A stretch of 64,000 nucleotides of DNA from an uncultured Acidimicrobiaceae bacterium. GTDB lineage: Bacteria > Actinomycetota > Acidimicrobiia > Acidimicrobiales > Ilumatobacteraceae. A program made the translations under genes and the position numbers. This document shows positions 19,368 to 28,641 of this stretch, piece after piece (position 1 is the stretch's first letter; each line of letters begins with the position of its first letter). Below the pieces are notes generated by a model. That model saw only the letters and a program-made list of their open reading frames with translations, was not told the DNA's origin and made no database searches. The stretch spans positions 1 to 64,000 of the forward strand of contig CAIXIJ010000005.1 of NCBI GenBank assembly GCA_903919455.1, read 5' to 3'.

Positions 19368-19763
19368 TCAGTTCGCGGGTTCGAAGCCGAAGCCGATGGC
19401 TTCCACTCCGTTGTCGTCGGTGCCGAGTACGTAGGTGGCGAGCCGCACTGGCATGCCCAGGGTGATGACCTCGGGCGAGGGTTCGCAGTTGATGATGTTG
19501 CCGCGGACGCTGGTGCCTCCGCAGTCGATGATGGCCGACACGAACGGCACCGGCACTCCGGGTGCAGCGAAGGTGACGATGGAGAACGCCTTCACGATGC
19601 CATCGTTCTGCACGACGACCGAGGCGAACTCGGTTCCCGAGCAACCAGCGCAGGCATTGCGGCGGTCGAAGTAGCGAGCACCGCACGAAGTGCACTCCAG
19701 CGCCGTCAGGTGGGGCTGGTCGCCCAGCGCCAGGTAATCGACAAGGGGAATCTGATTCGCCAT
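19368..19763 (-). CDS. Zn-ribbon/OB-fold protein (DUF35 family), thiolase partner
   Basis: ECTSCGARYFDRRNACAGCSG zinc ribbon; adjacent to thiolase; MANQIPLVDYL start. Confidence 0.88.
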   Translation of the reverse strand: MANQIPLVDYLALGDQPHLTALECTSCGARYFDRRNACAGCSGTEFASVVVQNDGIVKAFSIVTFAAPGVPVPFVSAIIDCGGTSVRGNIINCEPSPEVITLGMPVRLATYVLGTDDNGVEAIGFGFEPAN

Positions 19764-19820
19764 GTGCCAAACGCTACTCGCCTGCTTGCGATGCCATCGG
19801 ATCCGAGCGAGCATGCAACC

Positions 19821-20503
19821 ATGACGCACGAATTCTGGGGCGAAGACCTCACCGGCGCACTGTTCCGGGTGTGAACCTCACCGACGCCACCATCACCCAC
19901 GCCTGGCTGGTGAACGTACAGATCGATGCACTCGTGGACAGACTGGTCATCAACGGCGTCGACGTGACCGCGTTCGTGAACGAACGCGATCCGTGGTACC
20001 CGCTGCGGACCATGCTGCGCCCCACCTCACCGGCAGACATGCGCACCGCGTGGTCCGCGCTCGATGCCGAATGGCACACTGCGATCGACATGGTGCGAGC
20101 CCGCCCCGAAGCCGCGGCACACGCTCAGTTGAACGGCGAGTTCTCGTTCGTGCAGACCCTGCGGCATCTGGTCTTCGCCGACGACAAGTGGTTCACCGTT
20201 CCCGTGCTCGGCGAATCATTCCACCCGAGCGGACTCCCCAACACCGGCTCGCTCGACTTCCCATTCCCGGGGCTCGACCACACCGCCTCACCCACGTTCG
20301 CTGCTGCACTCGCCGTGTTCGACGACCGGCGCACCAAGGTGCGAGCCTTTCTCGACACCATCACCGAGGCCGACTTCGATCGGCCCGTCGACGTGCTGGA
20401 GAACGGTGAACATCCGCTGCAGGAATGCATCTACACGCTCCTCGAGGAAGGCTTCTGGCACCTGCGGTACGCGCTGCGCGACCTTCAGTCGGCCGAGGCC
20501 TGA
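19821..20503 (+). pseudogene. DinB-like protein with pentapeptide-type N-terminus, apparently split by a 1-nt frameshift near 19868-19871
   Basis: Frame 1 (19821-19874) MTHEFWGEDLTGALFRV*; frame 2 from GTG 19871 VNLTDATITHAWLVNVQIDAL...LVINGVDV...FSFVQTLRHLVFADDKWF. Together they restore a pentapeptide-like pattern. Confidence 0.6.
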
Positions 20504-20534
20504 TGTCACTGTCGGCACTGGATGACGCCGGGCG

Positions 20535-20559
20535 GGTTCACCAACTGTTGTGGTGAACC
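20535..20559. terminator. Hairpin between convergent genes, possible bidirectional terminator
   Basis: GGTTCACCA (20535-20543), 7-nt loop, TGGTGAACC (20551-20559); overlaps the stop codon of the minus-strand gene. Confidence 0.5.
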
Positions 20560-21179
20560 ACTTCGATGCGGTCGCGACGGCTCCGGGTTCGTGCTGAACC
20601 ACTCACCTGGTCGTCGGGAGCCCGGTGGCCCAGCGCCACGGCACCCACCTGCAGCACGTTGCCGGGTACGCCAAGTTCGTCGAGCGCCACACGAGCATTG
20701 CGAAAGATGCCGAAGTAGAGCGCACCGAGGCCGCGCTCCTGCGCCAGCAGCAGCAGATTCTCCGTGGCCATGGCGGCATCGGTGAGCCAGAAGGGCACTT
20801 CCCAGTTCTCTGCCAACTCCAGACCGTGACCAGCCTTGTCGCCCTCGGCATAGCGTGAGGTGTACGCAGCCGGGTGGGCCAACGGCAACACCACTACCGG
20901 CGCTGCGAGCACACCGCTCTGCACGTCGGCGAACCACTCATCGGCGCCGGTGGTGCGCCAGAACCGCTGCAGGGTGTCGCCGGTGAGGGCGAGGAAGTGC
21001 ACACCCTGGCTGTACCCGGCAGAGGGGGCACGACGGGCGAGATCCAGCAATTCAACGAGATCGTCGTGCGGAATGGGTGTGGGAAGAAAGTTGCGGGTCA
21101 TCCGCCGCTGGCGAATGACCTGTTCGAGCGGAGCGCTCAGCGCGCACCCAGCTTCACGAGATCTTCGGCCATCACCCAA
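20538..21179 (-). CDS. Nitroreductase family protein
   Basis: VIRQRRMTRNFLPTPIPHDDLVELLDLARRAPSAG; start uncertain, overlaps upstream gene. Confidence 0.85.
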   Translation of the reverse strand: MGDGRRSREAGCALSAPLEQVIRQRRMTRNFLPTPIPHDDLVELLDLARRAPSAGYSQGVHFLALTGDTLQRFWRTTGADEWFADVQSGVLAAPVVVLPLAHPAAYTSRYAEGDKAGHGLELAENWEVPFWLTDAAMATENLLLLAQERGLGALYFGIFRNARVALDELGVPGNVLQVGAVALGHRAPDDQVSGSARTRSRRDRIEVVHHNSW

Positions 21180-21793
21180 CCGTGCGCGATGAGCGAGCCA
21201 GCCTTCTTCTGGTCCACACCGACAAAGAGCGCAGCCACCTCGGGCTTCACTTTCTCCGGCTTGAGCGTCTCATGATCGAGAAAGCCACTCTGGCCATTGC
21301 TCTTCGCCACGAAACTCTGTTCGTCGTAGGTGCTGTCCACTGCGAAGCGCTTGGCGAGACGACGGCCCCATGCACGCTCTTCGCCGACGGCGCGGTGCGC
21401 AGGACGAGGAATCAGTTCATCGAGCTGCTTGAACGCCTCGAGGGCGCCCGCCGTGACGAAACGCGAACCCAGTACCACGTCTTCGTCGGGGAATGCCATG
21501 AGTGCCCGGTGGAACGCTTCGGCCATCAGGCCCTTCAACACCTGGTCGCGCTTGGACGTGCGCTTCACGCTCATGAGTCCGAGCAGCACGCACGGCGTGC
21601 CGCCGATGCGTTCCAGCGTGGAGAACGTGAACCCGTGCAGCTTGTCCTCGACCCGACATGTGGTGCTGAGCACCCAGTCTTCTTTGGCCTTGGACAGCGC
21701 ACCGATGTCGAAGGCTCCCCCCATCGACGCCATCTCATCGAGATCGCCGTCGGTGAGCGCTGCGCAGTCCCTGGTTTCCACCTGGAGTGCCAT
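21137..21793 (-). CDS. Protein of unknown function
   Basis: 218 aa intact ORF on the operon strand between nitroreductase and dnaE; no confident domain. Confidence 0.65.
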   Translation of the reverse strand: MALQVETRDCAALTDGDLDEMASMGGAFDIGALSKAKEDWVLSTTCRVEDKLHGFTFSTLERIGGTPCVLLGLMSVKRTSKRDQVLKGLMAEAFHRALMAFPDEDVVLGSRFVTAGALEAFKQLDELIPRPAHRAVGEERAWGRRLAKRFAVDSTYDEQSFVAKSNGQSGFLDHETLKPEKVKPEVAALFVGVDQKKAGSLIAHGWVMAEDLVKLGAR

Positions 21794-21862
21794 TGCCCTT
21801 GAGCTCCTGTCGTAGTGCGGACGTGAGCTATCTATTCTGCCACCAAATCGGTGAAAACTGAC

Positions 21863-24800
21863 TTAGAGGATGACGGCGTCGTGCCCAAGGGCCATTCGCA
21901 ACTCGCCAACCACCCGGTCCAGGTCGACACAGAACTCGTCGGCAAGCCGCAGGACCTTGCCCTGGCCGATGTGCAGGTACACCGGCGACTCTCCCTGATG
22001 TTCGCGGAGGATCTTGCGGATCTGGTGGATTTTCAGTTCTGTGAGCGAGGTTGCCGGCACCCGCAGCCGCAGCGGCGCTGCTGACGCACTGTCGAGGCCC
22101 TCGATGATCTGCACGTCCTGCACCATGAAACCAACGCGTGTGTCGTCCTTACGGTCGATGCGGCCCTTCACGGTGACGATGGCGTCATCGAGCAGTTTGT
22201 GACCCTGCTCAGTGAGCGTGCGCGGGAAGACGGTGCACTCGATGGTGAAGTCGAGGTCCTCCAGCACGAAGACGGCCATCTGGTCGCCCTTCTTGGTGAA
22301 CTTGCGAGCGAGGTTGGTGATGAGGCCGCCCAGCACCAGGTTCGTGCCATCCTCACGATCCGCTGCCTCGGCGATGCTGCACTCGACCTTGCGACGCAGC
22401 GCGGCTTCCACACCCAGCAGTGGGTGATCGCTGACGTAGAGACCGAGCATCTCCTTCTCGAACTTCAACCGATCGCTCTTGTCGAACTCCAGCGCTGGCA
22501 CAGCGATGCGTTCGTTGAACCCTCCCCCGTCGTCGCCACTGAGGTCGCCGAAGAGGCTCATCACTCCCTGATCGCGTTCGCGACGTCGGACCACCGTGGT
22601 GTCGATGATCTGTTCGAAGACCATCAGCAGGCCCTTGCGCGGATGACCGAGCGAGTCGAACGCACCGGCCTTGATGAGTGACTCCACGGTGCGCTTGTTC
22701 AGCACCGGCTCGGGCACTCGTTCGGCGAAATCATGGAACGAGTCGAAGGGGCCGTGCTCGTCGCGATCCTTGAGCAACAGATCCACCAACCCTTCCCCCA
22801 CGTTGCGAATGGCCGACAGACCGAACGTGATGGCCCCGGGTGAGTTGCGCGGCAGTTCCACATCGACGGGCACCTCAGCCGGGCTCAGCGCGGCAAAGTC
22901 GGTGACCGATCGATTGAGATCAGGGGTGAGGACCTTCACACCATTGGCACGCGCGTCGGAGAGGTAGACCGCAGCCTTGTCGAGGTTGCTCTTCACCGAT
23001 GTGAGGAGGCACGCCATGTACTCGACCGGGTAGTGCGCCTTCAGGTAGGCGGTCTGATACGTCACGAGGCCGTAGCCGTAGCTGTGGCTCTTGTTGAACG
23101 CGTAGTCGGCGAACTTGGCGATGACGTCGAACAACTGCTCGCCCAGCGCCCGCCCGTAGTTGTTGGTCTCGCAGCCGGCCTCGAAGTTGCTGCGCTCCTT
23201 GGCCATCACCTCGCGGGACTTTTTACCCATGGCCTTGCGCAGGCTGTCGGCTTCGGCGAGCGAGTAGCCGGCGAACTTCTGCGCCACACGCATGACGCTC
23301 TCCTGATAGATCATCAGGCCATAGGTGTCGGCGAGCAGTTGCTCGGCGTCGGGATGGAAGTAGCTCACCGGTTGGCGGGCGTTCTTGCGGTCTGCGTAGT
23401 CGTAGTGCATGTTGGCACTCATCGGCCCAGGCCGGTAGAGCGCAATCAGTGCGCCGACGTCGTCGAAGGTGGTGGGCGCCATGCTGCGCAGCAGGGCACG
23501 CATCGGTGGCGACTCGAGCTGGAACACGCCCATCGTGTCGCCACGACCCAAGAGCGCGAACACCGCAGGGTCGTCGAGGACCACGTGATCGATGTCGAAC
23601 TCCGGGTCTTTTGTTGCACGAACCATGTTCACCGTGTCGGTGATGACATCGAGGTTGCGCAGGCCGAGGAAGTCCATCTTCAACAGGCCGAGTTCTTCCA
23701 CACCGTGCATTTCGAACTGCGTCACCATCGGCGCATCTTCGGGGTTCTGACCGGCCTCGGGCTTACGTTGGATGGGCAGATACGAGGTGAGCGGATCCTT
23801 GGTGATCACCACGGCGGCGGCGTGGATGCCGTCGCTGCGCTTCAGACCCTCGAGACCCTTCGCCACGTCGACCACGCGCTTCACATCCGGGTCTGCCTCG
23901 TACATGGCCCGCAGCTCCGACGCCGCCTTGTAGCCGTCGGCGTACTTCGGGTTCTCCTCGAAGCAGTACTTCAGCGGAGTGTCGCGGCCCATCACCAACG
24001 GTGGCATTGCCTTGGCGAGCTTGTCGCCCATGCCATACGGGAAGCCCAGCACACGCGCTGCATCGCGCACCGCATTGCGGGCCTTGATGGTGCCGAACGT
24101 GATGATCTGCGCCACGTGGTCGCGGCCGTATGTCTCGGCCGCATACCGGATCATCTCGTCGCGATATCGGGAGTCGAAGTCCATGTCGATGTCGGGCATG
24201 GAAATGCGGCTGGGGTTCAAGAACCGTTCGAACAGCAGGTCGTACTTGATGGGGTCGAGTTCGGTGATTCTGAGGCAGTAGGCCACTGCGCAACCTGCTG
24301 CAGAACCACGGCCGGGGCCGACACGGATGCCGGCATCCTTGGCATGTTCGATGAGGTCGCCCACGATGAGGAAGTAACTGGCGAACCCCATGTTCTTGAT
24401 GACCTGCAATTCGTAGGCCACTCGCTCGAGCACGGCGTTGGGCAGCACATCGCCCCAACGCATGTGCGCGCCCTTCCACGTGAGGTGGTCGAGATAGGCC
24501 GCGTCATCCTCAAACTCTTCGGGCCGCTTGGGAAAGTTCGGCAGCAGCGGCTTACCGAACTCGATGTTCACATCGGCGCGCTCGGCGATCCAGAGTGTGT
24601 TGTCGCAGGCCTCGGGAAGGTCGCGGAAGAGGTAGCGCATCTCGGCGGACGACTTGAGATAGTGCTCCTGTCCCTCGAACTTGAAGCGCTTGGGGTCGGA
24701 CTGCAGGGCGCCGGTCTGCACGCACAACAGCGCGTCGTGCGCCTCGTGATCGTCGCGGTGCACGTAGTGCGAGTCGTTGGTAGCGATGATCGGCGCGCCG

Positions 24801-25432
24801 ATCTTGCGTGCCAGCTCGATGAGCTGAGGATTGGTGTCGCGCTGGGCCTGCAAGCCGTGGTCCTGTAACTCCACGAACAGGTTGTCGCGTCCGAAGATCT
24901 CCTGCAGGCGTCCGGCCTTCTCCATTGCCCCCTTCTGGTCGCCCTGCAGCAACGACTGCAGCACGTGGCCACCGAGGCAGCCGGTGGTGGCAATGAGACC
25001 GTGGTGATACTTCTCCAGCAACTCCCAGTCCATACGGGGCTTGTAGTAGTAGCCCTCCAGGAACGCCAGACTCGCCAACTGAATGAGGTTCCGATAACCC
25101 TGATCGGTCTCCGCCAGCAGCGTGAGGTGGTAGTAGAGCTTCTTTCCGCCTTCGGTCTCGCCACCCGAGTCGTCGACACGGCCGCGTCGGGCCGGACGCT
25201 CGCGCCGCGAGTCGTACGCCATGTAGGCCTCGGTACCGATGACGGGTTTCACGCCCTGGTTGCGACACTCCTTGAAGAAATCGAGGACGCCGTACATGTT
25301 GCCGTGATCGGTAATGCCCAGTGCTGGCTGACCGTCCTGCACCGCCTTCGCGACTAACTCGTCGAGACGCGCGGCTCCGTCCAACATCGAGAACTCGGTG
25401 TGGACGTGCAGGTGGGTGAACGAGTCGCCCAC
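21863..25432 (-). CDS. dnaE: DNA polymerase III subunit alpha
   Basis: PHP N-terminus FTHLHVHTEFSMLDGAARL; PDIDMDFDSRYRDEMI; AFNKSHSYGYGLVTYQTAYLKAHYPVEYMACLL. Confidence 0.97.
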   Translation of the reverse strand: MGDSFTHLHVHTEFSMLDGAARLDELVAKAVQDGQPALGITDHGNMYGVLDFFKECRNQGVKPVIGTEAYMAYDSRRERPARRGRVDDSGGETEGGKKLYYHLTLLAETDQGYRNLIQLASLAFLEGYYYKPRMDWELLEKYHHGLIATTGCLGGHVLQSLLQGDQKGAMEKAGRLQEIFGRDNLFVELQDHGLQAQRDTNPQLIELARKIGAPIIATNDSHYVHRDDHEAHDALLCVQTGALQSDPKRFKFEGQEHYLKSSAEMRYLFRDLPEACDNTLWIAERADVNIEFGKPLLPNFPKRPEEFEDDAAYLDHLTWKGAHMRWGDVLPNAVLERVAYELQVIKNMGFASYFLIVGDLIEHAKDAGIRVGPGRGSAAGCAVAYCLRITELDPIKYDLLFERFLNPSRISMPDIDMDFDSRYRDEMIRYAAETYGRDHVAQIITFGTIKARNAVRDAARVLGFPYGMGDKLAKAMPPLVMGRDTPLKYCFEENPKYADGYKAASELRAMYEADPDVKRVVDVAKGLEGLKRSDGIHAAAVVITKDPLTSYLPIQRKPEAGQNPEDAPMVTQFEMHGVEELGLLKMDFLGLRNLDVITDTVNMVRATKDPEFDIDHVVLDDPAVFALLGRGDTMGVFQLESPPMRALLRSMAPTTFDDVGALIALYRPGPMSANMHYDYADRKNARQPVSYFHPDAEQLLADTYGLMIYQESVMRVAQKFAGYSLAEADSLRKAMGKKSREVMAKERSNFEAGCETNNYGRALGEQLFDVIAKFADYAFNKSHSYGYGLVTYQTAYLKAHYPVEYMACLLTSVKSNLDKAAVYLSDARANGVKVLTPDLNRSVTDFAALSPAEVPVDVELPRNSPGAITFGLSAIRNVGEGLVDLLLKDRDEHGPFDSFHDFAERVPEPVLNKRTVESLIKAGAFDSLGHPRKGLLMVFEQIIDTTVVRRRERDQGVMSLFGDLSGDDGGGFNERIAVPALEFDKSDRLKFEKEMLGLYVSDHPLLGVEAALRRKVECSIAEAADREDGTNLVLGGLITNLARKFTKKGDQMAVFVLEDLDFTIECTVFPRTLTEQGHKLLDDAIVTVKGRIDRKDDTRVGFMVQDVQIIEGLDSASAAPLRLRVPATSLTELKIHQIRKILREHQGESPVYLHIGQGKVLRLADEFCVDLDRVVGELRMALGHDAVIL

Positions 25433-25456
25433 GGCCTTCTCCTTCTCCGATCGCAG

Positions 25457-25476
25457 GAATCACACGGTTGTGATTC
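25457..25476. promoter_or_regulatory. Perfect hairpin/palindrome upstream of dnaE
   Basis: GAATCACA-cggt-TGTGATTC, 8-bp stem; outer CGCAGG (25452-25457) / CCTGCG (25481-25486); TAGGGT -10-like element upstream on minus strand. Confidence 0.5.
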
Positions 25477-25508
25477 GACCCCTGCGACCCTAGCCCGCGC
25501 GCGGGACC

Positions 25509-25979
25509 TTACAAATACGTGCCGGGGCGCTCGTTCGTATCGATCGGGCCTGGCCCCGGACCCATCGCCCCCGGGGGCAGTTGACGCATCTGTTCGAGTT
25601 GCTGGCGAGCTGCCAACTGCTGCGCAAACAGGGTTGCCTGAATCCCGTGGAACAGGCCTTCCAGCCATCCCACCAACTGCGCCTTGGCCACACGCAACTC
25701 CGGTTCGGAGGGCACCTCGCCCTCCTTGAAGGGCAGCGCCAGCATGGCGAGCTCGTGTTGCAGATCGGGCGACAGCGCCTGGCTGACCTCCACGATCGAC
25801 CGCTCGTAGATCTCTGCCAGCCGCTCGCGGCTGGCCACATCGAGTGATCCGCCGCGCACCTCTTCGAGCAACTGCTTCACCATGGAGCCGATGCGCATCA
25901 CCTTGGCAGGTTCGGTGACGGTCTCCTGCGGAATCTCCTGTGCGAGTTCCTGCGGAATCGTTTCGGGCACGTCGGTCAT
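25509..25979 (-). CDS. bpa: Bacterial proteasome activator (DUF2587)
   Basis: MVKQLLEEVR, AQLVGWLEGLFHGIQATLFAQQLAARQQLEQMRQ and C-terminal GTYL, matching the mycobacterial Bpa pattern ending GQYL. Confidence 0.93.
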   Translation of the reverse strand: MTDVPETIPQELAQEIPQETVTEPAKVMRIGSMVKQLLEEVRGGSLDVASRERLAEIYERSIVEVSQALSPDLQHELAMLALPFKEGEVPSEPELRVAKAQLVGWLEGLFHGIQATLFAQQLAARQQLEQMRQLPPGAMGPGPGPIDTNERPGTYL

Positions 25980-25995
25980 GACAATCAGATGTCCT

Positions 25996-27099
25996 TCAGC
26001 GGGTTGCGGCCAACAGGGGCACCAGCATCTCAGCAGACGTGAGTGATCCGTGTCGACAGATCAGCTGAAATGGGCCGCTATCGGCAGGGTCGTGGAACGT
26101 GATGGGAGCGTGCGGCACGAGCGCCACATCGCCGTATCGAGCCGCCACCGGTGGGCTGACCACCGCACCGAACCAGCCGGCCTCGATCAACTCGGCTCTG
26201 CTGTGCACCCACGCCACGTCGCCGTGGCGTTCGCGGGCGGCCGCCAACAAATCGTTCGCGGCCCCAGGCCGGGCGTGCAGCCAGCGGAAGCGACCTTCGC
26301 CGGTCTGGTGACGCACGTGGGCCATCACATCGGCATGAGGCGGCACCACGCGATCACCCGTCTCCACCTGGCCGTGATCGGCCGTGACCAACAGTGCTGC
26401 GCCGGGCGGCAACACCTCCAGCACCTGCGCCACGAGCGCATCGGCGGCGCGAAGTTCGGCGTCGTAATAGGACCCGAAGCCACGTTCGTGGGCGATCTTG
26501 TCGATGCCGTCGTAATAGGCGTAGACGAAGTGCTCGCCTGCCGCCAACAACTCTCCCACCGTGACCGCAAGGCTGGAGGGCGCGCGCCACCCGCACGGGC
26601 GCGAGCCGCGCAGGTGCGCTTCGGTGAATGCGGAGCCTTCGAGTTCAGCCTTGCTGACCACCGGCACGGATTCGCCAAGAAACGGCGTGAAGGGCTGAGT
26701 GGTGCGCGGTTCGATCTGCCGACGCGAATCGCCGGCGCCGGTGCTCCAGCGCAGCACGTTCAGTACCTCGCCGGCGATGTCCATTCGGTAGCCCACCACC
26801 CCGTGCTCGCCTGGGGTGAGACCGGTGGCGATGGACGTGAGGGCCGTCGCCGTGGTGGACGGTGCCACCGTGGTGATGGCGCGGCCCTTCATCGACGCCA
26901 GCGTGGGCGCCAGTGCTTCGCGATCGCGTAACTGCTCCCAGCCCAGACCGTCGAGCACGAGGAGCACCACTTGCCTGGCGCCGTTCACCTCGGCGGGCAT
27001 CCACGACGGTGCGCTCACACCGCGTGGCGCCAGCAGGGCGGGCACGATGCCGCGCACATTGGCGCCGGCATAGTCGGGAAGCACGGGCGAGGGAGACAC
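25996..27099 (-). CDS. Alkaline phosphatase family / nucleotide pyrophosphatase-like protein
   Basis: VLLVLDGLGWEQL, TTVAPSTTATALTSIATGLTPGEHGVVGY, TADHGQVE. Confidence 0.9.
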   Translation of the reverse strand: MSPSPVLPDYAGANVRGIVPALLAPRGVSAPSWMPAEVNGARQVVLLVLDGLGWEQLRDREALAPTLASMKGRAITTVAPSTTATALTSIATGLTPGEHGVVGYRMDIAGEVLNVLRWSTGAGDSRRQIEPRTTQPFTPFLGESVPVVSKAELEGSAFTEAHLRGSRPCGWRAPSSLAVTVGELLAAGEHFVYAYYDGIDKIAHERGFGSYYDAELRAADALVAQVLEVLPPGAALLVTADHGQVETGDRVVPPHADVMAHVRHQTGEGRFRWLHARPGAANDLLAAARERHGDVAWVHSRAELIEAGWFGAVVSPPVAARYGDVALVPHAPITFHDPADSGPFQLICRHGSLTSAEMLVPLLAATR

Positions 27100-27171
27100 G
27101 ATGCATGCAGTCCACCACCTTCAGGCCACTCGGGTCCATTCACGAGCCACGCGGTGACGGATGCCGCACAC

Positions 27172-27186
27172 TAGGATCCTCGTTTG
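27172..27186 (+). promoter_or_regulatory. Putative -10 element of a leaderless Rrf2 transcript
   Basis: TAGGAT at 27172-27177, 8 nt before GTG 27186. Confidence 0.4.
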
Positions 27187-27653
27187 TGAGGGTCTCGAGC
27201 AAGGGCGACTATGCGTGCAGGGCACTGCTGTCGCTCACGTTGCATCAGACCACGCCGGGGCCCACCTCGGTGCGAGACATCGCCGAGCGAACCGGCATTC
27301 CGCAGCCCTACCTCGAGCAGATCCTGCTGGCACTGAAGGGTGCTGGCCTGGTGCGCTCGAAGCGAGGAGTCGGCGGCGGTTACGTGCTCGCCCGTCCTGC
27401 CGTCGAGATTCGCATTAGCGAGATTCTCAGCGCGGTCGACGGGCCGATCAGCCTGGGCGACTTCGGCGAACCGCATCAGGACGGCTCGTGCGACCACGAG
27501 GGTCAGTGTGTGCTGCTGGCGATCTGGAAGTCCGCTGGAGCGCAGATGCGTCTGCTCCTCGACGCGTTCACGTTGCAGGCGGTGGCCGACGCGGCGCAGG
27601 GCACGGCCACGTGGCCCGAGGCTCGGCTCGCGGTCTCCGCCGAAACGCCCTAG
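27186..27653 (+). CDS. Rrf2 family transcriptional regulator
   Basis: RVSSKGDYACRALLSL, IAERTGIPQPYLEQILLALKGAGLVRSKRGVGGGYVLAR; C-x5-C (SCDHEGQC) as in Fe-S Rrf2 proteins. Confidence 0.92.
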   Translation: MRVSSKGDYACRALLSLTLHQTTPGPTSVRDIAERTGIPQPYLEQILLALKGAGLVRSKRGVGGGYVLARPAVEIRISEILSAVDGPISLGDFGEPHQDGSCDHEGQCVLLAIWKSAGAQMRLLLDAFTLQAVADAAQGTATWPEARLAVSAETP

Positions 27654-27654
27654 G

Positions 27655-27701
27655 TTGTCGAGGTCATCGACGTCATCGCCGTCATCGACGTCGTCGACGT
27701 C
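27655..27701. repeat. Low-complexity GTCATCGAC/GTCGAC repeat between convergent genes
   Basis: gttgtcgaggtcatcgacgtcatcgccgtcatcgacgtcgtcgacgtc. Confidence 0.5.
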
Positions 27702-27723
27702 AACCCGTTCGTCCCGAATGTGG

Positions 27724-28641
27724 TCAATCGGTGAGCGAGGCGAGGATGTCGGCCAGATCGGCCGGCAGTTCCGAGTCGAAGGCCAGCGGTTCGCGCGTTA
27801 CCGGGTGCATCAGTTCCAGACGGGCGGCGTGAAGGAACGGCCTCGGCGGCTCGATGCCGCTGCGTACGCCGCCATAGGTGGGGTCGCCCACCACTGGGTG
27901 ACCTATGGCGCTCAGGTGCACGCGGATCTGGTGAGTGCGACCGGATTCAAGGCGACACTCCAGTGACGAGGCCTCGGCCGGACTGCGGAACTCGCCCAGC
28001 ACTTCATACCGGGTACGCGACGGCTTGCCGTCGACCACCACCGCCATACGTTGCGGGTCGCGGTGATCGCGACCGATCGGGGCATCGATCACCCCGTGCG
28101 GGTTCGCCAGGTGGCCCCACACGACAGCCGTATAGACGCGTCCGACAGCGCGAGTCGACAGCGCATCGACGAGCTCGTGATACGCCCGCTGTGTGCGCGC
28201 AACGGCCAGCAAGCCTGAGGTGCCTATATCCAGTCGGTGCACGATGCCCGGGCGATGTGACTCGCCCACATCGGCGATCTCCGGAAACTGGGCCAGCAGC
28301 CCGTTCACCAGCGTGCCGTCATGGTTGCCCGCACCGGGATGCACCACCAGACCCGCCGGCTTGTCGATGATGATCAGGTTGTCGTCGGCGTACACCACCG
28401 TAAAGACCACCGAGGGGTCCGCTTCCGGCAAGGTTGGCTGCGGGAGCAATGTGGGATCCACGCGGACCGTCTGGTCTTCCTTCAGCCGAAGTTTGCCGAT
28501 GAGATGGGGTTCGCCATCCACCCACACGCCACCAGCCACCAGCAACACCTGTGCGTCGCTTCGGCTGCACTCGGCGATCAACGCCACGATGCGGTCGAGT
28601 CGTTCGCCTGCCAGCGCAGCAGGAATCTGTTCTTCGATCAT
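27724..28641 (-). CDS. rluD: RluD/RluA family pseudouridine synthase
   Basis: S4 domain ERLDRIVALIAECSRSDAQVLLVAGGVWVDG; RPGIVHRLDIGTSGLLAVART. Confidence 0.94.
   Translation of the reverse strand: MIEEQIPAALAGERLDRIVALIAECSRSDAQVLLVAGGVWVDGEPHLIGKLRLKEDQTVRVDPTLLPQPTLPEADPSVVFTVVYADDNLIIIDKPAGLVVHPGAGNHDGTLVNGLLAQFPEIADVGESHRPGIVHRLDIGTSGLLAVARTQRAYHELVDALSTRAVGRVYTAVVWGHLANPHGVIDAPIGRDHRDPQRMAVVVDGKPSRTRYEVLGEFRSPAEASSLECRLESGRTHQIRVHLSAIGHPVVGDPTYGGVRSGIEPPRPFLHAARLELMHPVTREPLAFDSELPADLADILASLTD

Noticed and set aside
23033-24868. 611-aa plus-strand ORF inside dnaE
   Set aside because: Antisense shadow rich in His/Arg/Val; dnaE motifs are continuous on the minus strand.
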